Assembly (NCBI GenBank): GCA_023403475.1
Contig: JAEYEL010000203.1
Location: 1-27,275 of the forward strand
DNA length: 27,275 nt
Direction of reading: 5' to 3'
Origin: Actinomycetes bacterium
Lineage (GTDB): Bacteria; Actinomycetota; Coriobacteriia; Coriobacteriales; Eggerthellaceae
Shown here one piece after another: positions 1 through 8,193 of the stretch; positions within the stretch are counted from its first letter, which is position 1, and every line of letters starts with the position of its first letter. The notes beneath the pieces are model-generated. The model worked only from the letters and a program-made list of their open reading frames with translations, did not search any database and had not been told where the DNA came from. The position numbers and the translations under genes were made by a program.

Positions 1-682
1 CGAGGATGGCCGTTGCGTAGTCGGGCGCAAGGGAGCTAGCGGAAAACTCGTTGTTGGCGAGGCTGGGCAAGCTCGCATTGTGCAGCGCGAGAACGACGGT
101 TCCCGCAAGAAGCACGGCTCCCGAGGCGATCACGAGGCATCTTTCGAACACGTACGGGTTCACGCGGGCCGCCTCAAGGAACAGCAGCGCCAAAATGGGG
201 CCTGCGAACAACGCCGAGAGCACGAGGTTCGCAGGCGTGTACGCGGTGTTCCACGTGGGTACGGTGGCAACTGCATAGGCGCAGGACGTGCAGGCGACAA
301 AAGCCGTGCCCGCGCCGCACGTAAGGGCGAGCCAGACGTGCGCAAGGCCGTTTGCGAAGCGCTGCTTGAACGCCGCCATCCAGTACGACCCGACAAGGAA
401 GAGGAAGAGCACCGCCGAGAGCACCTCGTTGGAAAGCGGCGAGCGGCCTATGCCCGAAAACACGTGCAGCGCGTTCGCGGGCGTTCCCAAATGCGTTGCC
501 GAGGCGATGAACCCCACCAGGGCAACGGAAAAGGGGAGTGCCGTCATGCGGTCGAGGCGCACGGCGGCGTCATGATCGCGCACGCCCATGCGCGCGAGCG
601 CCAAAACGATGAACGCCACGGCGCCCGATGGCGCGAGCGAGGTGAAAACGGCAAGCGAAAGCGCATCGAACCCGCTGGTCAT
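1..682 (-). CDS. DMSO reductase anchor subunit, DmsC-like (3' end outside window)
   Basis: Integral membrane subunit expected to anchor a Dms-type molybdoenzyme and take electrons from menaquinol to the Fe-S subunit. It reads open for 227 codons from ATG 682 to the window edge with no stop. The protein is strongly hydrophobic with several membrane segments, starting MTSGFDALSLAVFTSLAP. It has the DmsC-like stretch ATHLGTPANALHV followed by SPLSNEVLSAVLF. The ATG overlaps the stop of the upstream Fe-S gene (ATGA overlap at 679-682), so the two are translationally coupled. The C-terminal part is missing only because the window ends. An NrfD/PsrC-type anchor is the alternative, but the residue pattern fits DmsC better. 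Confidence 0.85.
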   Translation of the reverse strand, partial: MTSGFDALSLAVFTSLAPSGAVAFIVLALARMGVRDHDAAVRLDRMTALPFSVALVGFIASATHLGTPANALHVFSGIGRSPLSNEVLSAVLFLFLVGSYWMAAFKQRFANGLAHVWLALTCGAGTAFVACTSCAYAVATVPTWNTAYTPANLVLSALFAGPILALLFLEAARVNPYVFERCLVIASGAVLLAGTVVLALHNASLPSLANNEFSASSLAPDYATAIL

Positions 683-1308
683 TCCAGCCCCACCTCCGAG
701 CGGTTGGCGATATGCCCGCCTCCGGCGGCGGCGTGCAGCGCAGCGGGCGAGGGGGCGATGAACAGGTTTGGGGAAGTGGCCTCCCCTTCGGGAAGCGGCA
801 TGATGGAGCGGACGGTTTCCGGATATCTTTCCGCCAGCTCGCCCGCCTCGCCGAAATCGAGCGCGCGCAAGGGGCATGCCTCCACGCAGATGGGTGCACG
901 TCCTTTTACGACGCGCATGCGGCACCCGTCGCACTTGCTTGAGCGCTTGAGTTTCTGGTCGATGTGCGGGGCGTGGTAGGGACATGCCATGGTGCAGTAT
1001 CCGCAACCGATGCATTTGCGCCCGTCTGGCCAGACAAGCCCCAGCCCATCGCGGTGCATGGCGCCGGTGGGGCACACCTGCACGCAAACGGGGCTGTTGC
1101 AGTGGTTGCATGCTATCGAGATATGATAGGCGTAGGCGTCCTGCGCGGAAACGGTGCCGTCGGGTGCGCACGTGCAGGTGCCGCCTTCGTAGTCGATGAC
1201 CGTGCGGAAGGCGATGCTAGGGCCGTGGTCGTGGTAGTCCTTGCAGGCCATGACGCAGGTTCTGCATCCTGTGCAGCGCGTGTTGTCGAAGAAGAACCCG
1301 CGTGGCAT
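679..1308 (-). CDS. DmsB-like iron-sulfur subunit (second copy)
   Basis: Electron-transfer subunit of a Dms-type oxidoreductase, 209 aa, the usual DmsB size. It has sixteen cysteines in four ferredoxin-type groups: CTGCRTCVMAC near residue 12, CNHCNSPVCVQVC near 72, CIGCGYCTMAC near 105 and CDGC...CVEACP near 132-152. This predicts four [4Fe-4S] clusters carrying electrons from the membrane anchor to the molybdenum subunit. ATG 1308 is preceded by a purine-rich ribosome site (GAGGGGGCAAGGG). It is a paralogue of the gene at 1501-2136: the openings GFFFDNTRCTGCRTC and GFFFDSTRCTGCRTC are nearly the same. The downstream anchor gene overlaps its stop, so this copy is the one coupled to DmsC. Confidence 0.93.
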   Translation of the reverse strand: MPRGFFFDNTRCTGCRTCVMACKDYHDHGPSIAFRTVIDYEGGTCTCAPDGTVSAQDAYAYHISIACNHCNSPVCVQVCPTGAMHRDGLGLVWPDGRKCIGCGYCTMACPYHAPHIDQKLKRSSKCDGCRMRVVKGRAPICVEACPLRALDFGEAGELAERYPETVRSIMPLPEGEATSPNLFIAPSPAALHAAAGGGHIANRSEVGLE

Positions 1309-1357
1309 GCCCTTGCCCCCTCTCTCGTTTTCCGCGTCGCTTCCATTCTATGTGAAA

Positions 1358-1390
1358 AGAAGCCGAACTGCGAATGCAATGTCGGCTTCT
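1358..1390 (-). terminator. Hairpin between the two Fe-S genes, possible terminator or attenuator
   Basis: A perfect 9-bp stem pairs 1382-1390 with 1358-1366 across a 15-nt loop. On the minus strand the stem is followed by TTTTCACA, a short U tract. It lies downstream of the first dmsB-like gene and upstream of the second. It could end part of the transcripts and so lower expression of the second Fe-S and anchor genes. The T run is short, so termination may be partial. Confidence 0.5.
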
Positions 1391-1500
1391 CTTCGTCAAA
1401 CCACAGGTGCATCAAATGCGATCTCGGGCGCGGCGAGCGAGGCTATGCCTGTCGCGGACGTGCGCCCTGCGGACGTCCGCCCGAGCCCGAGCCCGAGCCC

Positions 1501-2136
1501 CTACTGCAAGTTCGCCACCTCAAGCTCGTTGGCTATCATGCCGGTGGTGTCGCCGGGTTCTTTCGCCGCCGGGCAGGGAAGAATCACAAGCGACGGGCCG
1601 GTTTCGCTGCCGGAAGGCAGGGGGGCGATGGCATCCACGGCGTCTTTGTGGGCGGCGCGCAGCGATTCCACGTCGCCGAAGTCGAGCGCGCGCAAGGGGC
1701 ACGCCTCCACGCAGATGGGCATCTTGCCCTCGGCCGTACGCTCCGAGCACATGTCGCAGCGCACGCTCTTCATTTCCTCGGGGTCTACGACCGGCACATG
1801 GTAGGGGCATGCCTGTACGCAGGTGCCACAGCCGATGCACTTTTCCTTGTCGGTGCTCACGATTCCCGTTTTCTCGTCTTTGGAGATGGCACCTTGCGGG
1901 CACTTTCCCAAACACGCCGGCCTTTCGCAGTGGTTGCACGAAAGCGATACGTGGTAGGCGTACGCCTTGGTGGAAAACGTGTCGTCGCCCATGTTTTCCC
2001 ACGTGCCGCCCTCGTAGTCGAACACACGGCGGAACGCATAGGTTGCGGGCAGGTCTTTGTAGTCCTTGCAGGCCATCTCGCAGGTGCGGCAGCCGGTGCA
2101 GCGCGTGCTGTCGAAGAAGAATCCGTACTGGGTCAT
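1501..2136 (-). CDS. dmsB: DmsB-like iron-sulfur subunit (first copy)
   Basis: Fe-S electron-transfer subunit, 211 aa, placed directly after the catalytic gene. It has four cysteine groups (CTGCRTCEMAC, CNHCERPACLGKC, CIGCGTCVQAC and CDMC...CVEACP), giving four predicted [4Fe-4S] clusters. The start ATG 2136 has a strong ribosome site (GGAGGGGGGACGAC), and the gap from the stop of the catalytic gene is 14 nt, so they form one operon. The C-terminal extension after the last cluster (about residues 160-211) is typical of DmsB. It shares its overall plan with the second copy at 679-1308 but differs in loops, for example WENMGDD versus CTCAPDG. Co-expression makes it the likely direct partner of the catalytic subunit. 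Confidence 0.93.
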   Translation of the reverse strand: MTQYGFFFDSTRCTGCRTCEMACKDYKDLPATYAFRRVFDYEGGTWENMGDDTFSTKAYAYHVSLSCNHCERPACLGKCPQGAISKDEKTGIVSTDKEKCIGCGTCVQACPYHVPVVDPEEMKSVRCDMCSERTAEGKMPICVEACPLRALDFGDVESLRAAHKDAVDAIAPLPSGSETGPSLVILPCPAAKEPGDTTGMIANELEVANLQ

Positions 2137-2150
2137 GTCGTCCCCCCTCC

Positions 2151-4634
2151 TTAAGCCTTAGCGACTTGGGCGATAATGGAATGTGTTCCGTTGCCCTTCG
2201 CGTACGGTGTCGGTTTGTAGGCGGTCAGCGTGTTTATGCATCCGCCTTTGTCCACCTTGTCGCCGCTCATGTCGGCGTTGTGCCATGCGCCTTGCGGAAT
2301 GCCGATGGTTCCCGGAATGATGCGCGGTGTGACCTTCGCCTCGATGCGTATCTCGCCGACAGGGCTTTTCACGGACACCGTGTCACCCTGCTTGATGCCG
2401 CGTGCGTCGGCATCGGCGGGGTTGATCCATACCTGTTGGCGCGCCACTGCCTCAAGTTCCTCGATGAAGCCGAACGAGGAATGCGTGCGGCTTTTGTGGT
2501 GGAACCCGCAGCCGTAGAGCGGGTATTCCTCGGTCACGCTGCCGTAGCCGTGGAAGCCTGGCGTGAACACGGGAATGGGACTGATGACGTCGTCTTCTGC
2601 AAGTTCCCAGGTGGCGGCGATGTTGGCAAGGGATTCCGAGTAGATTTCTATTTTGCCCGAAGGCGTGCCGAGAGGGTTCTCGTTCGGGTCTTTGCGGAAT
2701 GCCTCAAGGCCGATGGCGGGCTTGAGCGCGCGTTTGTACACGCCCTGCTCAAGGATTTCGTCCCAGCTGGGCATGTCGGCGTCCTTTTCGGCTCCGGCTT
2801 CGTAAAGCTCTTTGATCCAGTCGTCTTGGGTTTTGCCTTCGGTGTACTCGTCTTTCTTGCCGAATTTGTCGGCGATCTCGGCGCATACGTCATACATGAG
2901 GCGGCATTCCGCGGGCGGTTCTTGGGCGGCCGTGCCCACCACGACGGCGGTGTAGTATTCGGAATAGCCTTGGGTGCGCAGGTTCATCTGCTCGGAGCGC
3001 ATGGCGTCGGGCAGAAGGATGTCGGCGTACTTGGCGGAGTCGGTCATGACGGTATCCCAAACCAGAATGAACTCGCACTTGGTCTCGTCGGAGAGTATCT
3101 CGTGCGTGTAGTTGATGTCGCCGTGTTGGTTGGTCAGGCAGTTGCCCGCGTAGTTCCAGATGAACTTGATGTCGGTTCCCAGCGCGTCGGCTCCCATGAC
3201 GCCAGCGTTGAGCGCGGTCATGTCGCGCCCATGATCGACCGCGTTGAGCCACTGGTACACGGGTATGGTGGTCTTCACGGGATTCTTGAACGGCAGGCTT
3301 CCCACAAGGTAGGTGGGAGGTTCGGCTTCACGCTGGCCGGTGTTCGTGCCCGGCAGGCCTATCTGGCCGATAAGCACGGGCAGCATGCAGATGGCGCGCG
3401 TGGTGTCCTCGCCGTTGGTGTGGCGCTGGCTTCCCCAGCCTTGGCAGATGTAGGGAGCCTTGGCGGCGGCGATGTCGGCCGCCAGCTGGCGGATGGTGTC
3501 GGCGGGAATCTGCGTGATAGGGGCGGCCCATTCGGGGGTCTTTTCCACCATGTCGTAGCCGGTGCCCATGATGTAGTCTTTGTACGACTTGTTTTGGCCT
3601 GCGGCGCTTTCGGGCATGGTGTCTTCGTCGTAGCCCACGCAGTAGGTATCGAGGAATTCCTTGTCTATCTGGTCGTTCGCTATCCATTCGTGGGCAATGG
3701 CCGAGCACAGGGCGGCATCGGTGCCGGGTCGGATGGGCAGCCACTCGTCCGGGTGTCCGGAGGACGTTTCATTCAGGCGGTAGTCGATGTTGATGATACG
3801 CCCGCCGCGACCGGTGACGGCTTCGCGCACCTTCGCGAAATCCCATACGGCGTTCGCGCCGCCCATGCGGGTCTCGGCAGGGCTGTTGCCGAACATGACC
3901 ACGAGGTCGGATGCGCGTTCCGCTTCGGAAAACGAACTCGCGTTGACGGCATCGTAAGGGCTGAATTTCGTTGCGGGTTTGCCGAGCGTTGCGTGATTGC
4001 CCTTTTCGTCAAGGTTCGCGCCGCTGCCGTACATGAACGGCATGATGGCCTGCAGCGTGTGGGTCGAATAGTCGTAGCCCTGGTTGGTGTAGCCGCCGAG
4101 CAGGCTCAAAAGGCGCTGCCCGCATTGCCGTCCGGTGCTGCTGTACATGCCCGTGGCGTAGTTCACGTAGATGGCCTCGTTGCCGTACTTTTCGATAGTG
4201 TACTTCAGCTGGTCGGCGATGGTCTGGATGGCCTCGTCCCAGCTGATTTTCTCGAACTTCCCTTCGCCTCGCTTGCCCGCGCGCTTCATGGGGTACATGA
4301 GGCGGTCGGGGCTGTTGATCCAGCGGCGCATGGAGCGTCCGCGCAGGCAGGCGCGGCTCTGCAGGTCGCTATCACCCAGGTTGTCCGATTCCATATAGAG
4401 AATCTTGCCGTCTTTCGAGTGCCACTGGAAGATGCAGTTGCCGCCGCAGTTGACGTTGCACTGGCTCCAATGGATCTCGTCGGTGGGGGCGGAAGCGCCC
4501 TGCCCGCCTTCCTTCCCCGGTTCTTTCGGTGCGCAGCCGTAAAGTGCGCTTGTGCCGGCGCCGGCAAGTGCCAATCCGGCAAGCGATCCTTTGACGAAGG
4601 TGCGGCGTGACAACGCGGATTCGTTGATAGCCAT
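2151..4634 (-). CDS. dmsA: Tat-exported molybdopterin oxidoreductase catalytic subunit, DmsA-like
   Basis: Catalytic subunit of the DMSO reductase family (bis-MGD molybdenum enzyme), 827 aa. The N-terminus has a twin-arginine signal (SRRTFVKG at residues 9-16) followed by a hydrophobic stretch. LYGC at 31-34 could also be a lipobox. A CX3CX3CX28C motif (Cys 59, 63, 67, 96) should bind the proximal [4Fe-4S] cluster. Ser190 in GYDYST sits where DmsA-type enzymes place the serine molybdenum ligand. The C-terminal part holds the molydopterin dinucleotide-binding domain (ADADARGIKQGDTVSVKSP). The start is ATG 4634, because AAGGAGGGATCT precedes it and the Tat signal begins there; a longer reading to 4982 would run through the divergent promoter. 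The electron acceptor (S-oxide, N-oxide or other organic compound) cannot be told from sequence. No TorD/DmsD chaperone gene is visible nearby. Confidence 0.92.
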   Translation of the reverse strand: MAINESALSRRTFVKGSLAGLALAGAGTSALYGCAPKEPGKEGGQGASAPTDEIHWSQCNVNCGGNCIFQWHSKDGKILYMESDNLGDSDLQSRACLRGRSMRRWINSPDRLMYPMKRAGKRGEGKFEKISWDEAIQTIADQLKYTIEKYGNEAIYVNYATGMYSSTGRQCGQRLLSLLGGYTNQGYDYSTHTLQAIMPFMYGSGANLDEKGNHATLGKPATKFSPYDAVNASSFSEAERASDLVVMFGNSPAETRMGGANAVWDFAKVREAVTGRGGRIINIDYRLNETSSGHPDEWLPIRPGTDAALCSAIAHEWIANDQIDKEFLDTYCVGYDEDTMPESAAGQNKSYKDYIMGTGYDMVEKTPEWAAPITQIPADTIRQLAADIAAAKAPYICQGWGSQRHTNGEDTTRAICMLPVLIGQIGLPGTNTGQREAEPPTYLVGSLPFKNPVKTTIPVYQWLNAVDHGRDMTALNAGVMGADALGTDIKFIWNYAGNCLTNQHGDINYTHEILSDETKCEFILVWDTVMTDSAKYADILLPDAMRSEQMNLRTQGYSEYYTAVVVGTAAQEPPAECRLMYDVCAEIADKFGKKDEYTEGKTQDDWIKELYEAGAEKDADMPSWDEILEQGVYKRALKPAIGLEAFRKDPNENPLGTPSGKIEIYSESLANIAATWELAEDDVISPIPVFTPGFHGYGSVTEEYPLYGCGFHHKSRTHSSFGFIEELEAVARQQVWINPADADARGIKQGDTVSVKSPVGEIRIEAKVTPRIIPGTIGIPQGAWHNADMSGDKVDKGGCINTLTAYKPTPYAKGNGTHSIIAQVAKA

Positions 4635-4702
4635 AGATCCCTCCTTTTCTCGGTGGTTTTTCTCTCGCCTTTGCACAACATACTGGAATTTCGTGCGGAG
4701 CG

Positions 4703-4723
4703 AATCACATGATGCGTGTGATT
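4703..4723. promoter_or_regulatory. Inverted repeat in the divergent promoter region, candidate operator
   Basis: Seven-base arms AATCACA (4703-4709) and TGTGATT (4717-4723) flank a 7-nt centre. The site lies in the only intergenic space between the molybdoenzyme operon (minus) and the membrane LuxR gene (plus), where a regulator of either would bind. Assigning the LuxR-type protein as binder is inference; a CRP/FNR-type factor is the alternative, although the arm order is the reverse of the usual TGTGA...TCACA. Confidence 0.45.
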
Positions 4724-4773
4724 TAAGATCAAAACCCCTGATGGCGAAAGTGTGGCCAAGATGTCGTGCCCTC

Positions 4774-4801
4774 TTGGCGTTCTCTGGCGCACGGGTATGA
4801 T
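4774..4801 (+). promoter_or_regulatory. Candidate promoter of the LuxR-type regulator
   Basis: TTGGCG (4774-4779), a 16-bp spacer and TATGAT (4796-4801) form a plausible sigma-70 type promoter. The predicted transcript start near 4808 lies just before the ribosome site and TTG start at 4832. This supports the TTG start over an ATG at 4766, which would fall upstream of the transcript. Confidence 0.5.
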
Positions 4802-4831
4802 ACCATGTGCTCAACAAAGGAAGGGGGGCGT

Positions 4832-6547
4832 TTGGCACAGCGGGAGCAAAGAGGGCAGCGGGTGCGAACTGCTTGGAAAACGCAGGAAACGCAGGATTCC
4901 TGTGGGGTTCAGGACGCTCGGAGCGCGCAAGCAGCGTCGGATACGCAGGACGCGCACGTGGTGCAGGACGCGCACGTGGCACAGGGTGCGCCGAATGCGC
5001 GAGCGGTGCGGGGCACCCAAACGTTTCTGCGCGCGCACGTGTCTAGTTGGGGGTATGCGTGCTTCCTTACGGTGAACGCCACATCCATTTGGGGCGGCGT
5101 GTTTCCGTTTCTGCCTTTGGAGTTCCAGACTGCCGAAGTCACGCTCACGTTTTTCCTTGCGCAGGCGCTTTCCTTCGGCGGCGCGTTCGTTGCGAGCATG
5201 TTGGGGTCGTACTACTTTCCGCGAGGCGCTCGCAGGATGCTGGTGCTGCTTTCCGCCGCGCTTGTGTTCCTTGGCTCTGCATGCCTTCTGGCGGCGATGT
5301 ATATCGAAGCCGCCACGCTGGTTTTGGTCGCCGGTGGCGGGGTGTTTCTGGGTGTGGGCTGTGCGGGCATGTTCATGCTCTGGCAGCGCTATTTCGCCTC
5401 GCTCGACCCCGAACAGGGGAATATGCGGCTCATGGTGGGAACGGCACTTGCTCCGTTCATCTATTTCGCGCTGTATCTTGTGCCCATCGCCTTGACGGCG
5501 TTTCTCGTCCCTCTTGTATTCGTGCCGCTGTGCGCCTTGTGCGTGGCGCTTTCTGTTCGCGAGATGCTGGTGGACCAGCCCATGTTCGAAGACGTGCCGC
5601 GCGAGCATCCGCGTGTGTATCGGCAGGTCGTGTCCGACTATTGGCGCAGCGCCCTGTGCGTCGGGTCGCTGGGGTTCGCAAGCGGGGTCATTCGAGGAAT
5701 GGCTGTGCTGCATGCCGATATCCTCATCTTGGTGAACAGCGCTTCCATGTTGGGTTCTTTGGTTTCGGCGGCGGTGCTTCTTGCTTTGTGGCAGCACATG
5801 AGCTTCCGCTTCGGGCTCTCCTCGGTGTTTCGCGTAGTGTATCCTGTCCTCGCGACGGGGTTTCTGCTTCTGCCTTACTTGGGGTCTTGGTATCTAAATC
5901 TGTTCGCGGCGGCGGCGTATATGGTATTCTCGCTCGTGCAGATGCTCATGATGATGCAGTGCGCTCAGGTTTCGCGCGACCGCGGCGTGAATCCGGTCTT
6001 TGTGTACGGGTTCTTCGGCGGTGTGGTCTACATCATGAACAGCGTCGGGTTCCTTTTGGGGTGGGTGAGCGATTTCGTTTCGGTCGGCGAGCGCGAATGG
6101 CTGTTCTTCGTGGCCATGGTATCGAGCTTCGTGCTCGGTGTCACGCTTCTCGCTGCGACGGGCACGCTTTTCAGGCCGCTTGTAACGCGCGGCACGGTGG
6201 CGGCCGATCCTGTCGAGCTTCTGGCTCGCGAGCGACGCGTGCCGGCGACCGCGCCGCCGCAGCCGAAAAAACGTCGCCGCAACCGGCCTTCCGCTTCCGA
6301 AGATGCCGGGGTCATTCGCGACCGCATATCGAAGCAGTGCCTGCAGCTGCAAGGGAAATACGGCCTTTCCCAGCGCGAAGCCGAGGTCATGGAACTCATC
6401 GCGCGGGGCAACAGCGTCGCCGCCATCGCGGAGCGTCTTATTATCAGCGAGAACACCGTGCGCACGCACGCGAAGCATATCTACACGAAGCTCGACATCC
6501 ACAAACGTCAGGAACTTCTCGATCTGCTGCACGAAATGGGAGAGTAG
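4832..6547 (+). CDS. Membrane-bound LuxR-family transcriptional regulator (about 12 membrane spans plus C-terminal HTH)
   Basis: 571 aa with three parts. An N-terminal polar tail (residues 1 to about 70) is rich in Gln, Asp and Ala and contains a repeat of QDAHV. A long hydrophobic region with many membrane spans, arranged like a major-facilitator protein, follows to about residue 450. After a basic linker (PKKRRRNRP) comes a LuxR/GerE helix-turn-helix over the last 60 residues (LSQREAEVMELIARGNSVAA, then ISENTVRTHAKHIYTKLDI). The TTG start has a good ribosome site (GGAAGGGGGG) 3-4 nt upstream and follows a candidate promoter. Divergent placement next to the Dms-type operon suggests it senses a substrate or membrane signal and controls that operon. 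Such regulators beside molybdoenzymes are common in Eggerthellales; the actual ligand is unknown. Confidence 0.88.
   Translation: MAQREQRGQRVRTAWKTQETQDSCGVQDARSAQAASDTQDAHVVQDAHVAQGAPNARAVRGTQTFLRAHVSSWGYACFLTVNATSIWGGVFPFLPLEFQTAEVTLTFFLAQALSFGGAFVASMLGSYYFPRGARRMLVLLSAALVFLGSACLLAAMYIEAATLVLVAGGGVFLGVGCAGMFMLWQRYFASLDPEQGNMRLMVGTALAPFIYFALYLVPIALTAFLVPLVFVPLCALCVALSVREMLVDQPMFEDVPREHPRVYRQVVSDYWRSALCVGSLGFASGVIRGMAVLHADILILVNSASMLGSLVSAAVLLALWQHMSFRFGLSSVFRVVYPVLATGFLLLPYLGSWYLNLFAAAAYMVFSLVQMLMMMQCAQVSRDRGVNPVFVYGFFGGVVYIMNSVGFLLGWVSDFVSVGEREWLFFVAMVSSFVLGVTLLAATGTLFRPLVTRGTVAADPVELLARERRVPATAPPQPKKRRRNRPSASEDAGVIRDRISKQCLQLQGKYGLSQREAEVMELIARGNSVAAIAERLIISENTVRTHAKHIYTKLDIHKRQELLDLLHEMGE
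4945..4980 (+). repeat. 18-bp tandem repeat inside the LuxR-type gene
   Basis: Two head-to-tail copies of an 18-bp unit (4945-4962 and 4963-4980) differ only at the last base. They encode a repeated QDAHV(V/A) motif in the polar N-terminal tail. The unit is a multiple of three, so copy-number change would keep the frame. Confidence 0.85.
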
Positions 6548-6890
6548 GGGGTTTTCTGCGAGGTGTCCCGGCATGCGGCTTCGCGCCCGAGGCATCCCGG
6601 CATGCGGCTTCGTGCCCGAGGTACCCTGTAGCGCCCGCCGAAAATTCATTTGCTCACCAAATTCCGCATGCGTGTTGTGAGGGCATCTTCATGGGTTCTT
6701 TGCGGGCGCTTGGCTCGCAGGGTGTGCCTCTGTGGGCGCTCCACGGGCTTCGCAGGCGCTTCGTAGGCGTTTGCTGCTAACTTGCGCTGCTGTGGCGGGC
6801 GGTCTGCGTGCGCGTGCTATACTGAGCGGTCAAGCGAAGGGCGCGAAGGCTACGCAGAGGATGCTAACGAGGCGAAGAGAGGCTAACGAG
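6548..6890. other. Intergenic region between the LuxR-type gene and alr
   Basis: No convincing gene is seen. The first part holds a 29-bp tandem repeat. A 29-codon reading frame at 6691-6780 (ATG with a GAGGG site 8-9 nt upstream) is possible but matches nothing recognised. TATACT at 6818-6823 is a candidate -10 box for the racemase gene; no good -35 was found at normal distance. Confidence 0.5.
6561..6618. repeat. 29-bp tandem repeat, two copies plus a degenerate third
   Basis: Units at 6561-6589 and 6590-6618 share the core TCCCGGCATGCGGCTTCG and the ending GCCCG with few differences. A decayed third unit runs to about 6637. The core contains the palindrome GCATGC. It follows the stop of the LuxR-type gene; no coding use is apparent. 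Confidence 0.85.
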
Positions 6891-8171
6891 GTGGACGAGC
6901 TTGTCAATGGTTTCACGGGGTTTGCTCGCAAGGAGGCGCTCGGCGCTTTGCGCTATGCGCGAGACGACGAACGGGAGCGTGCGAAAAGCGCGGTGAGCTT
7001 CGATCCGGAAAAGCTGCGGCGTATTCCTGCAACCGACCGTCGGTGGGCATGGGTGGAAATAGACCTCAACGCCATCCGCCACAACACGAACGTCGCCAAG
7101 CAGCGCATTGGGCACGATTGCCGCCTGCTTGCCGTGGTCAAAGCCGATGCCTACGGGCACGGGGCGGTGCGCGTGGCGAAAACAGCGCTCAATTCGGGCG
7201 CGGAGTATCTTGGCGTGGCCACGGTGCAGGAGGCAATCGATCTGCGCGAAGGGCTGGTGAACGCGCCCATCCTTATACTGTCGCAGCCGCCGGCTTCCGC
7301 TATTCCGCTGCTTTTAGGCTACAAGATCATGCCGAGCGTCTATTCGGCGGAATTCGCCATACAGTATGCGGAAGCGGCCGACTCCTTCGGGCTGCGCGCG
7401 CCGTACCATCTGGCCGTCAATACGGGCATGAACCGCATCGGCGTGCGCCACGACGAGGTGGTGGCTTTCATGCGCCAGGTGAGCTTCCATCGCGCACTCG
7501 ATCTGGTGGGCACGTTCACGCATTTCGCCACGGCCGATGCCGCCGAAACGCTCGACTTTAACATTCAGGTGAAGCGTTTCGTGGAGGCCGTTGACGCGTT
7601 GCATGCCGCCGGCATCGATCCGGGCATCGTGCATGCGGCGAACTCGGCGGCCATTTTCCGCTACCCCGGCGTGCACTTCGACATGACGCGCTTGGGAATA
7701 TCGCTGTACGGATTTCACTCCTGCCAACAGACGCGCACGATGGTGGACCTTCGCCCGGCCATGAGCGTGCATGCGCGCATAACCGACACGCGGCTCGTGC
7801 CTATGAGCGAGGGCGTGAGCTACGGGTTGAACTACCGAAGCCCGGGCAGCGTGAAGATATGCACCATGCCCATAGGTTACGCCGACGGCTTGCGTCGCGG
7901 GCTTTCGGGTCAGACCGACTTCATAGTGGAAGGCGAGCGCGTGCGTCAGGTAGGAACCATCTGCATGGACCAGTGCATGTTCGAGGTGGACATGCGCACC
8001 TACGGCACGCGCCGCCGCCTTGACCCGCAGGTGGGCGACGAGGTGCTCATAGTGGGTCGTCAAGGCGATTCCGTGGTGACCATAGACGATTTGGCGAACA
8101 GGCTGGGCACCGTCCAGCACGAGATAGCCATAGGGTTCGGCTGCTCACGGTTGCCGCGAATATATCGATAA
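6891..8171 (+). CDS. alr: Alanine racemase
   Basis: PLP-dependent racemase converting L-alanine to D-alanine for peptidoglycan, cytoplasmic. The PLP lysine is Lys84 in AVVKADAYGHGA. The second catalytic residue is the tyrosine of EGVSYGLNYRSPG, near the expected C-terminal domain position. RLGISLYGF and CMDQCMFEVD are further family blocks. With GTG 6891 the protein is 426 aa, which gives about 50 residues before the usual family start (RWAWVEIDLNAIRHN). GTG 6891 is chosen because GAGAGG lies 8 nt upstream; ATG 6861 in the same frame is possible but has a weaker site. The stop codon lies at the centre of a perfect palindrome (8157-8183). Confidence 0.93.
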   Translation: MDELVNGFTGFARKEALGALRYARDDERERAKSAVSFDPEKLRRIPATDRRWAWVEIDLNAIRHNTNVAKQRIGHDCRLLAVVKADAYGHGAVRVAKTALNSGAEYLGVATVQEAIDLREGLVNAPILILSQPPASAIPLLLGYKIMPSVYSAEFAIQYAEAADSFGLRAPYHLAVNTGMNRIGVRHDEVVAFMRQVSFHRALDLVGTFTHFATADAAETLDFNIQVKRFVEAVDALHAAGIDPGIVHAANSAAIFRYPGVHFDMTRLGISLYGFHSCQQTRTMVDLRPAMSVHARITDTRLVPMSEGVSYGLNYRSPGSVKICTMPIGYADGLRRGLSGQTDFIVEGERVRQVGTICMDQCMFEVDMRTYGTRRRLDPQVGDEVLIVGRQGDSVVTIDDLANRLGTVQHEIAIGFGCSRLPRIYR

Positions 8172-8183
8172 TCGATATATTCG
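8157..8183. repeat. 27-nt perfect palindrome centred on the alr stop codon
   Basis: Arms of 13 bp meet at a single central base (8170), which is the middle of the TAA stop. The arms are AT-rich (ATATATCGAT type). As RNA it would form a hairpin at the end of the message; as DNA it is a symmetric protein-binding site candidate. There is no T tract after it on the plus strand. Confidence 0.8.
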
Positions 8184-8193
8184 CTTCGATGCT

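Noticed and set aside
80..979. Plus-strand frame of about 300 codons at the left end
   Set aside because: Antisense to the DmsC-like and DmsB-like genes; Arg/Glu/His-rich shadow without any domain.
1481..1500. CCGAGC repeat next to the Fe-S gene stop
   Set aside because: Three short units of simple sequence in GC-rich DNA; no function suggested.
1374..4610. Very long open frame on the plus strand (over 1000 codons)
   Set aside because: It is antisense to the DmsA-like gene and to the first Fe-S gene, has an Arg/Cys-rich composition and no known domain. This is a shadow of high-GC coding DNA.
4635..4982. N-terminal extension of the DmsA-like protein to a GTG at 4982
   Set aside because: It crosses the divergent promoter and regulator start. 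The Tat signal and ribosome site mark ATG 4634 as the start.
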